From IMG/VR virus record IMGVR_UViG_3300020215_000115, positions 1-30,026 of that record: a stretch of 30,026 bases of DNA; one strand, given 5' to 3'. The DNA is from a virus. Under the pieces are notes generated by a model. That model was not told the DNA's origin. It did no database searches and saw only the letters and a program-made list of their open reading frames with translations. Below, piece by piece: positions 1-6,345 of this stretch (the first letter of the stretch is position 1; each line of letters starts with the position of its first letter). The position numbers were made by a program, and so were the translations under genes.

Positions 1-213
1 CGTGATTCTGAAGCCAATGTCAGGATCGAAAAAGAAGGATTCAACTCCTACGTCAATGACCAGAATAAGGTCGTGGCTGGTTGGTTTTTTGGAAACCTCT
101 TACTTGGCGGGGTAATCGGCATGACGGTTGACCTGATCACCCACAACCAAGGGAAGTACAAAGATCAGCCGATTTACGTGGAACTTGCTCCTAAGGTCGC
201 CGTAGGTAATTAG
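1..213 (+). CDS. C-terminal part of a small exported/lipoprotein-like protein (cut by window edge)
   Basis: The frame is open from base 1 and ends with TAG at 211-213, so only the last 70 residues are visible. They contain a hydrophobic Gly-rich stretch (GWFFGNLLLGGVIGMTVDL) followed by a short hydrophilic tail rich in Tyr, Pro and Val. Bacterial envelope lipoproteins often end with a pattern like this, a glycine-rich segment followed by an aspartate and a Thr/Gly-rich tail, but I cannot name a family with confidence. The start and any signal peptide lie outside the window. The next gene on the same strand starts 8 bases downstream, so the two are probably co-transcribed. It may be a lysogenic-conversion (moron) gene, or host DNA flanking a prophage; the sequence does not decide. 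Confidence 0.6.
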   Translation, partial: RDSEANVRIEKEGFNSYVNDQNKVVAGWFFGNLLLGGVIGMTVDLITHNQGKYKDQPIYVELAPKVAVGN

Positions 214-221
214 GATAGCTT

Positions 222-602
222 GTGAAATCACTTCTAATCCTGGCGGTACTATCACTTTCCGGATGCGCTTCGCCTCCGATCATGCTCTTTGACCGTAAAG
301 GCGATAATGGATCAAACGCATTTAGCCGTGATTGGGCTGAATGCACGCGCTTGCACTCACCTAGCCGTGGAATGGTTCAATCATGTATGCAGGGTGAAAA
401 TTGGGAGCGTGTGTACTTCTCCCATGAACGGAAATCCCCTTCTTATTTAGATAAGGATTTTAAAGTCTGTGACTATCAGCTCATGGTCACTGGAAAACCT
501 TACGGGTTTTCCGACCTTCGGAGCTGCTTAGCGGGAATGGGATGGAAACAAGAAAGCTGTATCACTGACCCTCGTAAATCTAGGCCCGGCTACTGCCTCT
601 AG
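222..602 (+). CDS. Small lipoprotein, unknown function
   Basis: The 126-residue product begins with a short charged N-terminus, a hydrophobic segment and a good lipobox, L12-S13-G14-C15, so it should be exported, lipidated on Cys15 and anchored in a membrane. The mature part is hydrophilic and has about seven further cysteines that could form disulfides in the periplasm. The start is GTG at 222, preceded by an AGGA-like site (212-215), and the gene follows the previous one by 8 bases. No enzymatic motif is visible. Together with the upstream partial gene it looks like an accessory envelope operon, perhaps altering the surface of an infected or lysogenic cell; that role is inference. Confidence 0.7.
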   Translation: MKSLLILAVLSLSGCASPPIMLFDRKGDNGSNAFSRDWAECTRLHSPSRGMVQSCMQGENWERVYFSHERKSPSYLDKDFKVCDYQLMVTGKPYGFSDLRSCLAGMGWKQESCITDPRKSRPGYCL

Positions 603-687
603 AGCACTGTAAATAGGCCGTAATTGGTCTGCGTTGAACAAACGCACATAGGGTATAGTAGATATAACCCATTGATTTAACTACGTC
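603..687. other. Intergenic segment with two small hairpins
   Basis: Between the lipoprotein stop and the promoter at 688 there are two short inverted repeats: TGCGTT/AACGCA (630-635 and 641-646, 5-base loop), and GGGTATA/TATAACCC (651-670, with one bulged A). Neither is followed by a T-run, so they are not textbook intrinsic terminators, though they could slow read-through from the lipoprotein genes into the toxin-antitoxin pair. No RNA gene is recognised here. Confidence 0.4.
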
Positions 688-716
688 TTGACACTACGCA
701 TCGCGTGATATATATT
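688..716 (+). promoter_or_regulatory. Near-consensus sigma-70 promoter for the TA-like pair
   Basis: A perfect -35 box TTGACA (688-693) is separated by exactly 17 bases from a -10 box TATATT (711-716). Transcription would be expected to start near 722-724, which is only 1-3 bases before the ATG at 725. The transcript should therefore be leaderless or nearly so. It is the best sigma-70 match noticed in the window. Confidence 0.75.
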
Positions 717-724
717 CTATATAT
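708..724. promoter_or_regulatory. Palindromic operator candidate over the -10 box
   Basis: ATATATA (708-714), TTC (715-717), TATATAT (718-724) form a perfect inverted repeat with 7-base arms. It covers the -10 box and the predicted transcription start and abuts the ATG. Autorepression by a ribbon-helix-helix antitoxin bound to a palindrome over its own promoter is normal for toxin-antitoxin operons, so this is a plausible site for the protein at 939-1286. The AT-rich sequence could partly reflect promoter composition alone. Confidence 0.5.
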
Positions 725-955
725 ATGCCGGTAGTACTTACGGCGGGACGATTCAAATTCTGCATCTACTTCAAGGATCATAACCCGCCGCACGTACACG
801 TTATGGCTGGAAATGCTGAGTGCGTGATCAACCTTCTTACTCGTGAAGTGATGGCCGTGAGGATTTTTACAAAACGCGACGTGAACCACATTCAGCGAAT
901 CTTAGTCGATCACTACGAGAAATTCTTGGAGCTATGGAATGACTACCAAAATTAA
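725..955 (+). CDS. DUF4160-family protein, putative toxin of a TA-like pair
   Basis: The 76-residue product has the hallmarks of DUF4160: an N-terminal MPVVL-type strand, a Phe/Tyr-rich strand, the signature PPHVHV at residues 21-26, and a short C-terminal helix ending in a W-N-D motif. DUF4160 proteins are small, often lie beside DUF2442 proteins, and have been suggested to act as toxins; the biochemical activity is not established here. The gene has its own strong promoter and its reading frame overlaps the next gene by 17 bases, which implies coordinated translation. The downstream partner is not DUF2442 but an RHH/BrnA-like protein, an uncommon pairing. The ATG at 725 has no room for a ribosome binding site on the predicted transcript. 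Confidence 0.8.
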   Translation: MPVVLTAGRFKFCIYFKDHNPPHVHVMAGNAECVINLLTREVMAVRIFTKRDVNHIQRILVDHYEKFLELWNDYQN

Positions 956-1286
956 AATCGGCGAATTCAACTATGGAACTACGGATGTTCTCACTGAAGA
1001 TGAGATCAACCTAGTCGGCGCTAAGGTTAGGATCAGCATGATGATTGATCTCGACCTCCAAAGTAAACTCAAAGAGATCTCCGCTACCCAGCACAAGGGC
1101 TATCAGACTCTCATTCAAGAGGTTTTGCGGGAGTACGTGCAGAAGTCCGCGCCAAAATCTCAAGAACAGCTCTTTAAAAGCGAACTAGAGCATATGAGAA
1201 ATTTCGTGCGGAAATTAGTCATTCAAGAAGTCCCGGCTCAAGTGGAGCGTGCTCTTGGGAAGTCGAAAAAGAAGAAGACCGGTTAA
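939..1286 (+). CDS. Ribbon-helix-helix (BrnA/CopG-like) antitoxin candidate
   Basis: This 115-residue basic-tailed protein has a central segment (about residues 28-68) reading as a beta strand (KVRISMMIDLD) followed by two helices containing KGYQTLIQEVLREYV. That resembles the BrnA-type RHH antitoxin pattern, in which a K-G-Y-Q-T-x-I-x-x-V-L-R motif precedes the C-terminal helix. RHH proteins dimerise through the strand and bind palindromic operators. A GGAG site lies about 8 bases before the ATG, inside the end of the DUF4160 gene. The C-terminus is Lys-rich. It probably neutralises the upstream protein and represses the promoter at 688-724. Its TAA stop overlaps the stop of the convergent zincin gene. 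Confidence 0.7.
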   Translation: MTTKIKIGEFNYGTTDVLTEDEINLVGAKVRISMMIDLDLQSKLKEISATQHKGYQTLIQEVLREYVQKSAPKSQEQLFKSELEHMRNFVRKLVIQEVPAQVERALGKSKKKKTG

Positions 1287-1579
1287 CGGAACATTTCTAA
1301 CCAAATCGGTAACTGTTCCCAAAGCGCTTCCTCCATCTTCCGAATATCGGAATGGGATATCTTCATTTTATATTCCTTGTTCGCTCCATGAAGCCACTCA
1401 TGAACCAGGCTTTTGAATAGCTCTACACGATCTTGGTTCAATGAAAGCGCGATCACCTTATGGGCGTCATCGCACCAGCCGTGATCATCGTCAGTTAACC
1501 GACCGTATAAGATGCAGTGATAGAGACGCCGGTTGATTGGAAGTAATGGCGGATACCTTTTAGGGCTCGGCGGTTTCAC
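1283..1579 (-). CDS. Minimal zinc metalloprotease-like protein (HExxH)
   Basis: The 98-residue product contains H60-E61-W-L-H64 within LVHEWLHGANKEY, the zincin signature in which two His residues bind zinc and Glu is catalytic. The rest is short and has no signal peptide. Small phage proteins with this motif occur but their substrates are generally unknown; a third ligand could be the Glu or His residues downstream. I chose the GTG at 1579 because it overlaps the TGA of the metallophosphoesterase as GTGA, the coupling used all along this operon; a GTG at 1603 would add 8 residues. It is the last gene of the minus-strand block and meets the RHH gene tail to tail with overlapping stops at 1283-1286. 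Confidence 0.65.
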   Translation of the reverse strand: MKPPSPKRYPPLLPINRRLYHCILYGRLTDDDHGWCDDAHKVIALSLNQDRVELFKSLVHEWLHGANKEYKMKISHSDIRKMEEALWEQLPIWLEMFR

Positions 1580-2517
1580 GCAGGAATAAACCTCGAACCC
1601 CACTTATCGCGTGCCCCGAATCCGGGGGTTTGAGTGGTCGCCTTTTGATGTGTGTACGAAAGGCCCTTTGACTCCATGTCTCCAGCAAACCCGGAATTGC
1701 ACTCGTAAATGACCTTTCCTCGGACCATACGATAGACGCATCCGCCATGATGTGTGTGGCCGACGTGACAATTCATAAGCGTGTAATCCCGGTGATCGCC
1801 TAACTTCCCACGGTGGCCGTGAAAAACAAACGTGTCGTCATCGACTTGAAGCTCTTCACGCGGATCGTGAATGGTCGTCACACCTTCAAACGTGAAAAGC
1901 TCTTTCAGCTTTTCCGTTATCCAGTCCTCCGCCTCCGGGTATTCCTCTAACACTCGCTTCAAAGGGCGAATGTCGTGGTTTCCCATGAGTTGATAGCATT
2001 TAGAATTAGGAGAACGCTCTTTTACGTCCTTCCAAAACTGGACGTTCGCCTCTCGGGCTAGTCTCTGTTCTTCGCGGGGAGTAAAAACGTTATAGGACCT
2101 TGGGAATTTGGAATGCGAGTACATATCCCAAGCATCACCGTTCAAAATGACGTAATCGGGCTTAAACTCAGCGACGTACTCTAGAAATTTATTGATTACT
2201 CTCTGACTGCAAAAGGGCCAGTGAATGTCAGAGATAATCGCAAGCGTCGGGCGATCACGCGGCTCCTCAAAGGGGCGAGGCTTATAGTTAGCTAAATGCT
2301 TAACTAAATCCCTCTCAAATACGGAGTTATCGATCTTCCTCCGGTCGTCATACGTTTCAAGCCCGGCCGCCTGGAGAAGAGCTGCGAATTTGCCGAACTG
2401 TTTTTTGATCTGGTAGTGCGCGCCCTTAACCGTAGGCGCAAACTCCATAAGCGTTGGGGATCGGCCCAAATCTAGAGCCATCGCCTTCACAGAAGATATC
2501 AGATCGTGCTTATCCAA
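1576..2517 (-). CDS. Calcineurin-like metallophosphoesterase
   Basis: All the metal-binding motifs of the metallophosphoesterase superfamily appear in order: D97-x-H99 (SDIH), G-D at 127-128 (LNGDAWD), GNHD at 179-182, HGH at 233-235 and GHTH at 253-256. It should be a cytosolic two-metal phosphodiesterase or phosphatase; the substrate (nucleic acid, cyclic nucleotide or phosphoprotein) cannot be read from sequence. About 50 N-terminal residues form a separate small helical domain containing LGRSPTLMEF, which looks like a DNA-binding-type module. The start is uncertain: TTG at 2517 has a strong GAAGGGGA site 4-5 bases upstream and gives 313 residues, while TTG at 2541 (321 residues) has only a weak site. 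The preferred ribosome site lies in an RNA stem described separately. Confidence 0.85.
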   Translation of the reverse strand: MDKHDLISSVKAMALDLGRSPTLMEFAPTVKGAHYQIKKQFGKFAALLQAAGLETYDDRRKIDNSVFERDLVKHLANYKPRPFEEPRDRPTLAIISDIHWPFCSQRVINKFLEYVAEFKPDYVILNGDAWDMYSHSKFPRSYNVFTPREEQRLAREANVQFWKDVKERSPNSKCYQLMGNHDIRPLKRVLEEYPEAEDWITEKLKELFTFEGVTTIHDPREELQVDDDTFVFHGHRGKLGDHRDYTLMNCHVGHTHHGGCVYRMVRGKVIYECNSGFAGDMESKGLSYTHQKATTQTPGFGARDKWGSRFIPA

Positions 2518-2594
2518 TTGGTCCCCTTCCCTGGTTTCCAACTACTTTTCTTCACGTGCCGGGGAGACATGGGACCAATTCCCACTCCCCCCGG
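2516..2594 (-). promoter_or_regulatory. Leader with two mutually exclusive RNA hairpins (switch candidate)
   Basis: The gap before the metallophosphoesterase gene holds a compact hairpin at 2559-2594: CCGGGGAG (2559-2566) pairs with CTCCCCCCGG (2585-2594, two extra bases), enclosing a perfect inner stem TGGGA/TCCCA (2570-2574 and 2580-2584). The same GGGACCAATT (2571-2580) is also perfectly complementary to AATTGGTCCC (2516-2525), which in the transcript covers the ribosome binding site and TTG start of the gene. The two pairings cannot coexist. No T-run follows either stem, so control of translation is more likely than termination. Confidence 0.55.
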
Positions 2595-2630
2595 CCAAGA
2601 CTCACAAAGCGCGGCCCACTCTTCCTCGCT

Positions 2631-3005
2631 TCATGAATTCTTTATTTCGAAATGGACAAAATCCTTCAGCTTCTCAAAATCTCCACCCCAGCGAAGTGCC
2701 GCGCCAAAGTGCCCGTTGATTTTCGTCATCATAACGGGGTCAAACTTCGCCACTCCATCGGGAGTGATCTCAAATAGGTCGATCGCCAATGAAGGCATTT
2801 GATTGTGTTTGGAGTTAGGCCACTTCACGTGTGACCTTCCCTCTTGAAAGGCTTCCATTTGCGCGACTTCATCCCGGTATACACAACTCGTGTGGATCGT
2901 CTGATAGGCGTCTTTCACCTGGTGGAACCATTCACGTATGGTGGGATGTGCATGAATCAGTTTCTCTTCGCACGACGGGCAAACAGGGCCTTGAACGTGC
3001 TTCAT
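2631..3005 (-). CDS. Endolysin, M15-family (VanY/D,D- or L,D-) peptidoglycan peptidase
   Basis: The 124-residue product carries the zinc-site signature of M15 peptidases: S65-K66-H67 through A74-I75-D76 (the SxH...AxD pattern) and H118-F-E120 (VHFE) near the C-terminus. It also has the YR motif near residue 43 seen in this family. Such enzymes cut peptide bonds in peptidoglycan and act as phage endolysins. The N-terminus has a CPSC pair (residues 9-12), which may be structural or bind zinc. There is no signal peptide, so it needs a holin. The ATG overlaps the stop of the upstream lipoprotein gene as ATGA and follows a GGGGA site. It closes the lysis cassette. Confidence 0.88.
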   Translation of the reverse strand: MKHVQGPVCPSCEEKLIHAHPTIREWFHQVKDAYQTIHTSCVYRDEVAQMEAFQEGRSHVKWPNSKHNQMPSLAIDLFEITPDGVAKFDPVMMTKINGHFGAALRWGGDFEKLKDFVHFEIKNS

Positions 3006-3220
3006 CGTTTCCCCTGATTGATGATCTTGGACAGTTCATCGATCCGAAAGCATCCAAACGCCTTCATTTCAGAAGCCTCAATCACCCTCTGAGTCCCGAT
3101 CTCATCGGTACAAGCGAACTTGCCCGTTCCCATGATCGGAAGACAAGTCTCCCTAATCGTCGGACGGCTTGCGCACGAGACGCTGGATATCGCTACTAGT
3201 AGCAAGTGCATCTTTTTCAT
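3002..3220 (-). CDS. Small lipoprotein-like protein, outer-membrane spanin candidate
   Basis: The 72-residue product starts with MKKM, a hydrophobic run and Cys16 in the sequence SSVSC. This resembles a lipoprotein signal, although position -3 is Ser rather than Leu. The gene lies in the lysis cassette just before the endolysin and overlaps the preceding gene by 68 bases in another frame. That arrangement is typical of Rz/Rz1 pairs, in which the outer-membrane lipoprotein gene begins inside the inner-membrane spanin gene. It lacks the proline-rich body of classical Rz1 and has three further cysteines in its mature part. Spanin function is inferred from position; a generic lipoprotein is the alternative. 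Confidence 0.55.
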   Translation of the reverse strand: MKKMHLLLVAISSVSCASRPTIRETCLPIMGTGKFACTDEIGTQRVIEASEMKAFGCFRIDELSKIINQGKR

Positions 3221-3353
3221 TCAGGTCTTCCTTTGCACGCAAAATTGCGTGATCAAACTGCGCCTTCCACCAGGGGTCTGAGAAGTAGAGCTTGAAGAGT
3301 CGAACGACGACTTCCCCGATAATGGGGGCTAGGAACTTCGCCAGTGTGGTCAA
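3153..3353 (-). CDS. Short lysis-cassette protein, inner-membrane spanin candidate
   Basis: The 66-residue product has a hydrophobic/amphipathic N-terminus (LAKFLAPIIGEVVVRLF) followed by a charged helical tail with coiled-coil character. It overlaps the upstream membrane-protein gene by 4 bases (ATGA) and the downstream lipoprotein gene by 68 bases out of frame. The arrangement fits an Rz-like inner-membrane spanin, but it is shorter than usual and the N-terminal helix is only moderately hydrophobic. It may instead be another small holin-associated protein. Confidence 0.5.
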   Translation of the reverse strand: MTTLAKFLAPIIGEVVVRLFKLYFSDPWWKAQFDHAILRAKEDLNEKDALATSSDIQRLVRKPSDD

Positions 3354-3580
3354 GCCGCATCCTTAGGAGGCTCACCGTCTTCGCCGATCGCGGGCTTTTT
3401 CACGATCTTGGCTAAGAAGTTGTAAACGCGCTTAAAGAACCCGTCAGGCTGTTCGCCAGGGATTTTTCGGGCGATCTTGTAACCAATGAGAATAGCTCCA
3501 GCCAAAGCAGCTAAAAACATCGCTCCAAGCTGCAAAATCTCCTGATAATTCGCGATCAGGTTAACGATAAATTCCTTCAT
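3350..3580 (-). CDS. Single-span membrane protein, holin candidate
   Basis: The 76-residue product has one clear transmembrane helix (about residues 17-35, LGAMFLAALAGAILIGY) followed by a basic segment and a Pro/Lys/Glu-rich tail. It lies between two other small lysis-cassette genes and overlaps the upstream gene by ATGA. A single hydrophobic helix with a charged C-terminus in this setting suggests a holin or antiholin that times endolysin release. No specific holin family was recognised. Confidence 0.55.
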   Translation of the reverse strand: MKEFIVNLIANYQEILQLGAMFLAALAGAILIGYKIARKIPGEQPDGFFKRVYNFLAKIVKKPAIGEDGEPPKDAA

Positions 3581-3747
3581 ATTTGGGCCTCCAGTTTAGT
3601 TAAACGTCTGTCGTGCGATTCAACGCGTTCGATAAAAGTAGCCATAGCGATATGCAGGTCATGAACGCCCTTAACGAGATAGATGAGCGCTGCGGTGATC
3701 ATGGGAGCGCAAACACCTGCTATGATTTCTAATGCGAGCGTGTTCAT
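3577..3747 (-). CDS. 56-residue membrane protein, XhlA-like holin/antiholin candidate
   Basis: This short frame starts with ATG at 3747, which overlaps the upstream stop as ATGA, and ends with TGA overlapping the next ATG. The product has a hydrophobic N-terminal helix (LEIIAGVCAPMITAALIYLV) and an amphipathic C-terminal helix with the heptad-like sequence FIERVESHDRRLTKLE. Phage hemolysin/XhlA-type proteins have the same two parts in the opposite order, so the similarity is of layout only. The tight coupling on both sides argues that it is real. Confidence 0.6.
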   Translation of the reverse strand: MNTLALEIIAGVCAPMITAALIYLVKGVHDLHIAMATFIERVESHDRRLTKLEAQI

Positions 3748-5441
3748 TTTGATGCGACCCGTTTTTTACCTTTCCGGTCATCTGCGACCGATACTCCGAG
3801 TTGCTTAGGTTGATTGAAAATACGCGCTCCAGCGGAGCCAAGTCCGGCAGGATCTTTCGCTAGCAACCCCGTTACCTTTTCGACCGTTCCAGTGACTGGA
3901 GAAGGAAGATTTGAAATCAGACCGCCCACCTTATTGGCAGCCGTAGCAGCAACTGGTCGCCCATAGAGCCTCGCTCCTCGCGCCGCCATTCCCGCGCCAG
4001 CCCCTATCAGCCCGGCCTTCAGTAATCCTTCCGGACTAGTGTCGCCACCAGATCCAATTACAGCCCCACCCATACCGGTGATGCGATCACCAAGGGTGAA
4101 CATCCGATTTGCACCCTCTCTCGCTACCCGATCACTGGCCATCGAGTTAATTTCACGAAGATTGCCGTATCGCCTGTTCAGCTTAATGAGTTCTTTTTTG
4201 AGCGATGGGTCTCCAAGCATGTTGCCGGTCGTTTCAACTAGTCCGTTGAGTCGCTCCCGGAGAAACCGCCGCATTTGGAGATAGCCCTGCTGTACCGCAG
4301 GGAGGTCACCAGCCCGCTTAGAATGATTAATCAGAGTATCTAACTCACCGATAAGGTCGTTCACGTAACGAACGTCCCCGAGCTTATTTGGATCTTTAAT
4401 TAGGTCCTTCACCACGCCGATCATGGCGTCATCGTACTTATCGACGCCCACGGTGGGACGGATCTTAGGGTCAAGAGCTGCGTCTAATAATTCGCCCGCA
4501 AATTTTTGAGGATTTACTTGAATGGTGAAATTTGCATTTACCTTGTCGTAAATCTTTCCGATCTTGTCCCCAACCGTTGTAACTAGCTCCTTGCTCTTAG
4601 CTGCTACGTCGTCAAACGTCATTCCCGGCTTAGTGAGACCGGAATCAATCATCTCTTGCCCTACTTCGGCGACGCGACCCTTACCGAACGCTCGCCGAAA
4701 GTCCTTAAGCATTGCGCCGGACGATTTGAACGCTGAAAACTGGGAAGATTCTTTGAGCCTTCCTGGAAGGTTTTTTAGTGCAGTAGCGCCCTTTCTAATC
4801 CCCTCGGTTCCCACTTGTGTAAGGCCGCCGAGAACAGCGCCGGTTTTCGCGTTTTTCTTCCTGGCTTCGAGCTGCACTGGATCTATTACACCCTGCTCAT
4901 CGCCTGGGTTCTGTACTGCACCCAGAACTGCTCCACCCGCTGCGGCTTGCGTGGTTCGACCCATGAGCCCCTGAGCAGGCTTCGCCAGTCCCGGAAGTTG
5001 AGTGAGTGCTTTTCCGTACATCGGCGCACTGGAAATGGCCCCGGCGACCTGACCGCCATAATAGGACCGTGGCATTTCTTCAGCGTATTTAGCGTGCCTC
5101 GCGATGTTTCGATCCCTGGCCGCAACATACGAGTCATCCGGTCCCTGGATCGTAAATCCTTGCGCTTCAAGCTGCTTATCAGTATCCGACTTCCCAGCGC
5201 CCGCCATGCGGGCAAGAAGACCAATCGGAGTAACGGAGGCGGGACTATCCGCGATAAAGTCCATGGCCTTCTCTGCACCGGCTTGAAGCTGCGGGAGGTA
5301 TCCTGCGGCAACGCCCTGACCGAAGCCCTCAACGCCCGCCTGAACGTTTTCCTTGATATGACCCGGCTTCGCAGACGCGTAACTCTCCCACGGTTTACCG
5401 GGAGTTTGCGTTGAAGAATACTTCTCCCATGGTCCGCTCAT
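3744..5441 (-). CDS. Large internal virion / DNA-ejection protein candidate
   Basis: The 565-residue product starts MSGPWEKY and repeats a PWE(K/S)Y motif near residues 4 and 18. Several Ala/Gly-rich stretches (around residues 150-180 and 465-490) could insert in membranes. Short-tailed phages carry two or three such proteins in the capsid, eject them first and use them to form a conduit through the envelope. Its position after the tail nozzle genes and before lysis matches that role. I chose the ATG at 5441 because it makes an ATGA overlap with the upstream gene and has GGAG 8 bases before it; an ATG at 5456 would add five residues. Family assignment rests on context and composition. Confidence 0.6.
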   Translation of the reverse strand: MSGPWEKYSSTQTPGKPWESYASAKPGHIKENVQAGVEGFGQGVAAGYLPQLQAGAEKAMDFIADSPASVTPIGLLARMAGAGKSDTDKQLEAQGFTIQGPDDSYVAARDRNIARHAKYAEEMPRSYYGGQVAGAISSAPMYGKALTQLPGLAKPAQGLMGRTTQAAAGGAVLGAVQNPGDEQGVIDPVQLEARKKNAKTGAVLGGLTQVGTEGIRKGATALKNLPGRLKESSQFSAFKSSGAMLKDFRRAFGKGRVAEVGQEMIDSGLTKPGMTFDDVAAKSKELVTTVGDKIGKIYDKVNANFTIQVNPQKFAGELLDAALDPKIRPTVGVDKYDDAMIGVVKDLIKDPNKLGDVRYVNDLIGELDTLINHSKRAGDLPAVQQGYLQMRRFLRERLNGLVETTGNMLGDPSLKKELIKLNRRYGNLREINSMASDRVAREGANRMFTLGDRITGMGGAVIGSGGDTSPEGLLKAGLIGAGAGMAARGARLYGRPVAATAANKVGGLISNLPSPVTGTVEKVTGLLAKDPAGLGSAGARIFNQPKQLGVSVADDRKGKKRVASK

Positions 5442-6343
5442 TTCACCGGCTCCCATGATTTAGGGTTTGATGGATCTCCGCCCTTAAATCGGAACCCCAT
5501 TTGAATCTCACCCACCGCCGGAAGTCCTCCAGCGTGGGCTGAATTTATGAGCCCTCCCGAGTCCCCAGGTTGCTTTATTGAAAGAAGCCCAGGAGAATCG
5601 GGCACTGGTAGGTTATTACCTAAACCAGAAACGTCCCATCCAGACTCTCTCAAGGCCGCAACGTCGGAGTTGCGCTTTTCTGCCAAAAGCCTGTCCACGA
5701 TAGCGAGTTTGTTTTTAGCAACCTCAGGAGTGTCGTGAAGTTGAGGGAACATCCTGCGATACTTGTCTTCATCTTCTTTTCGTAGGACACCACCCTCCAT
5801 GTACCGTCCAAACGTCTGAGATGCAGTCCGCATCTCTGCGTCGATAGTCTGCGCCTGCACATTGTAAGGATTCATAGAACCCAGGCGTCCTTGTACGGGT
5901 CCAAAGAGATCCACATTGTTTTCTATCGAGGATCTGACGGCATTGAGCATCTTTGGAATCGTATTACTTTCGTTCACAGCGAGTACTTTGTCTGGGGGGA
6001 GCTGCTTCCCGTTGAGTAATCCTTTTCGTTCGCGACGCTTATATTCGGCGTCTGCGTTATCTTTGTTAATTTCAGCTTCTACTCGGCGCTTCTTTAAGGT
6101 CCGTTCTTCGACCGCTTCAGGGGAATAACTAAGGACCCCATCCTGATCGATGATTCCCTTACTGAAGGTTTCAGCACGATACGAACGATCAGCATTACTT
6201 TGTGCTTGTTCGGCCATGCGCTTTCTAAGCTCCGCCTCTTGAGCTTCTTGACGTTTCTTGTCGTAATAGCTTCGCTCTGTACGATACGACTCGACGCCGC
6301 TTTTCAAACCTTCAGCCAAACCTAAAAGTAGTCCGCCGTTCAT
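5438..6343 (-). CDS. Internal virion protein candidate with coiled coil
   Basis: The 301-residue product has a short hydrophobic N-terminus (NGGLLLGLAEGLKSG) followed by a long charged, probably coiled-coil region (about residues 20-120, rich in Glu, Arg, Lys and Gln) and a Gly/Pro-rich tail with an SHAGG-like segment. It is the second of three adjacent genes that look like ejection proteins. The start at ATG 6343 has GGAG 9 bases upstream; a TTG at 6349 overlapping the previous stop is the alternative and would add two residues. No enzymatic motif is evident. Confidence 0.55.
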   Translation of the reverse strand: MNGGLLLGLAEGLKSGVESYRTERSYYDKKRQEAQEAELRKRMAEQAQSNADRSYRAETFSKGIIDQDGVLSYSPEAVEERTLKKRRVEAEINKDNADAEYKRRERKGLLNGKQLPPDKVLAVNESNTIPKMLNAVRSSIENNVDLFGPVQGRLGSMNPYNVQAQTIDAEMRTASQTFGRYMEGGVLRKEDEDKYRRMFPQLHDTPEVAKNKLAIVDRLLAEKRNSDVAALRESGWDVSGLGNNLPVPDSPGLLSIKQPGDSGGLINSAHAGGLPAVGEIQMGFRFKGGDPSNPKSWEPVK

Positions 6344-6345
6344 AA

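Noticed and set aside
630-670. A tRNA or attachment site between the lipoprotein and TA genes
   Set aside because: The small hairpins do not form a cloverleaf and no CCA end, anticodon arm or repeat elsewhere in the window was found.
4886-5414. Overlapping reading frames inside the ejection protein gene on both strands
   Set aside because: They have no coupled starts or ribosome sites, and their Arg/Ser/Pro-rich composition is typical of shadow frames.
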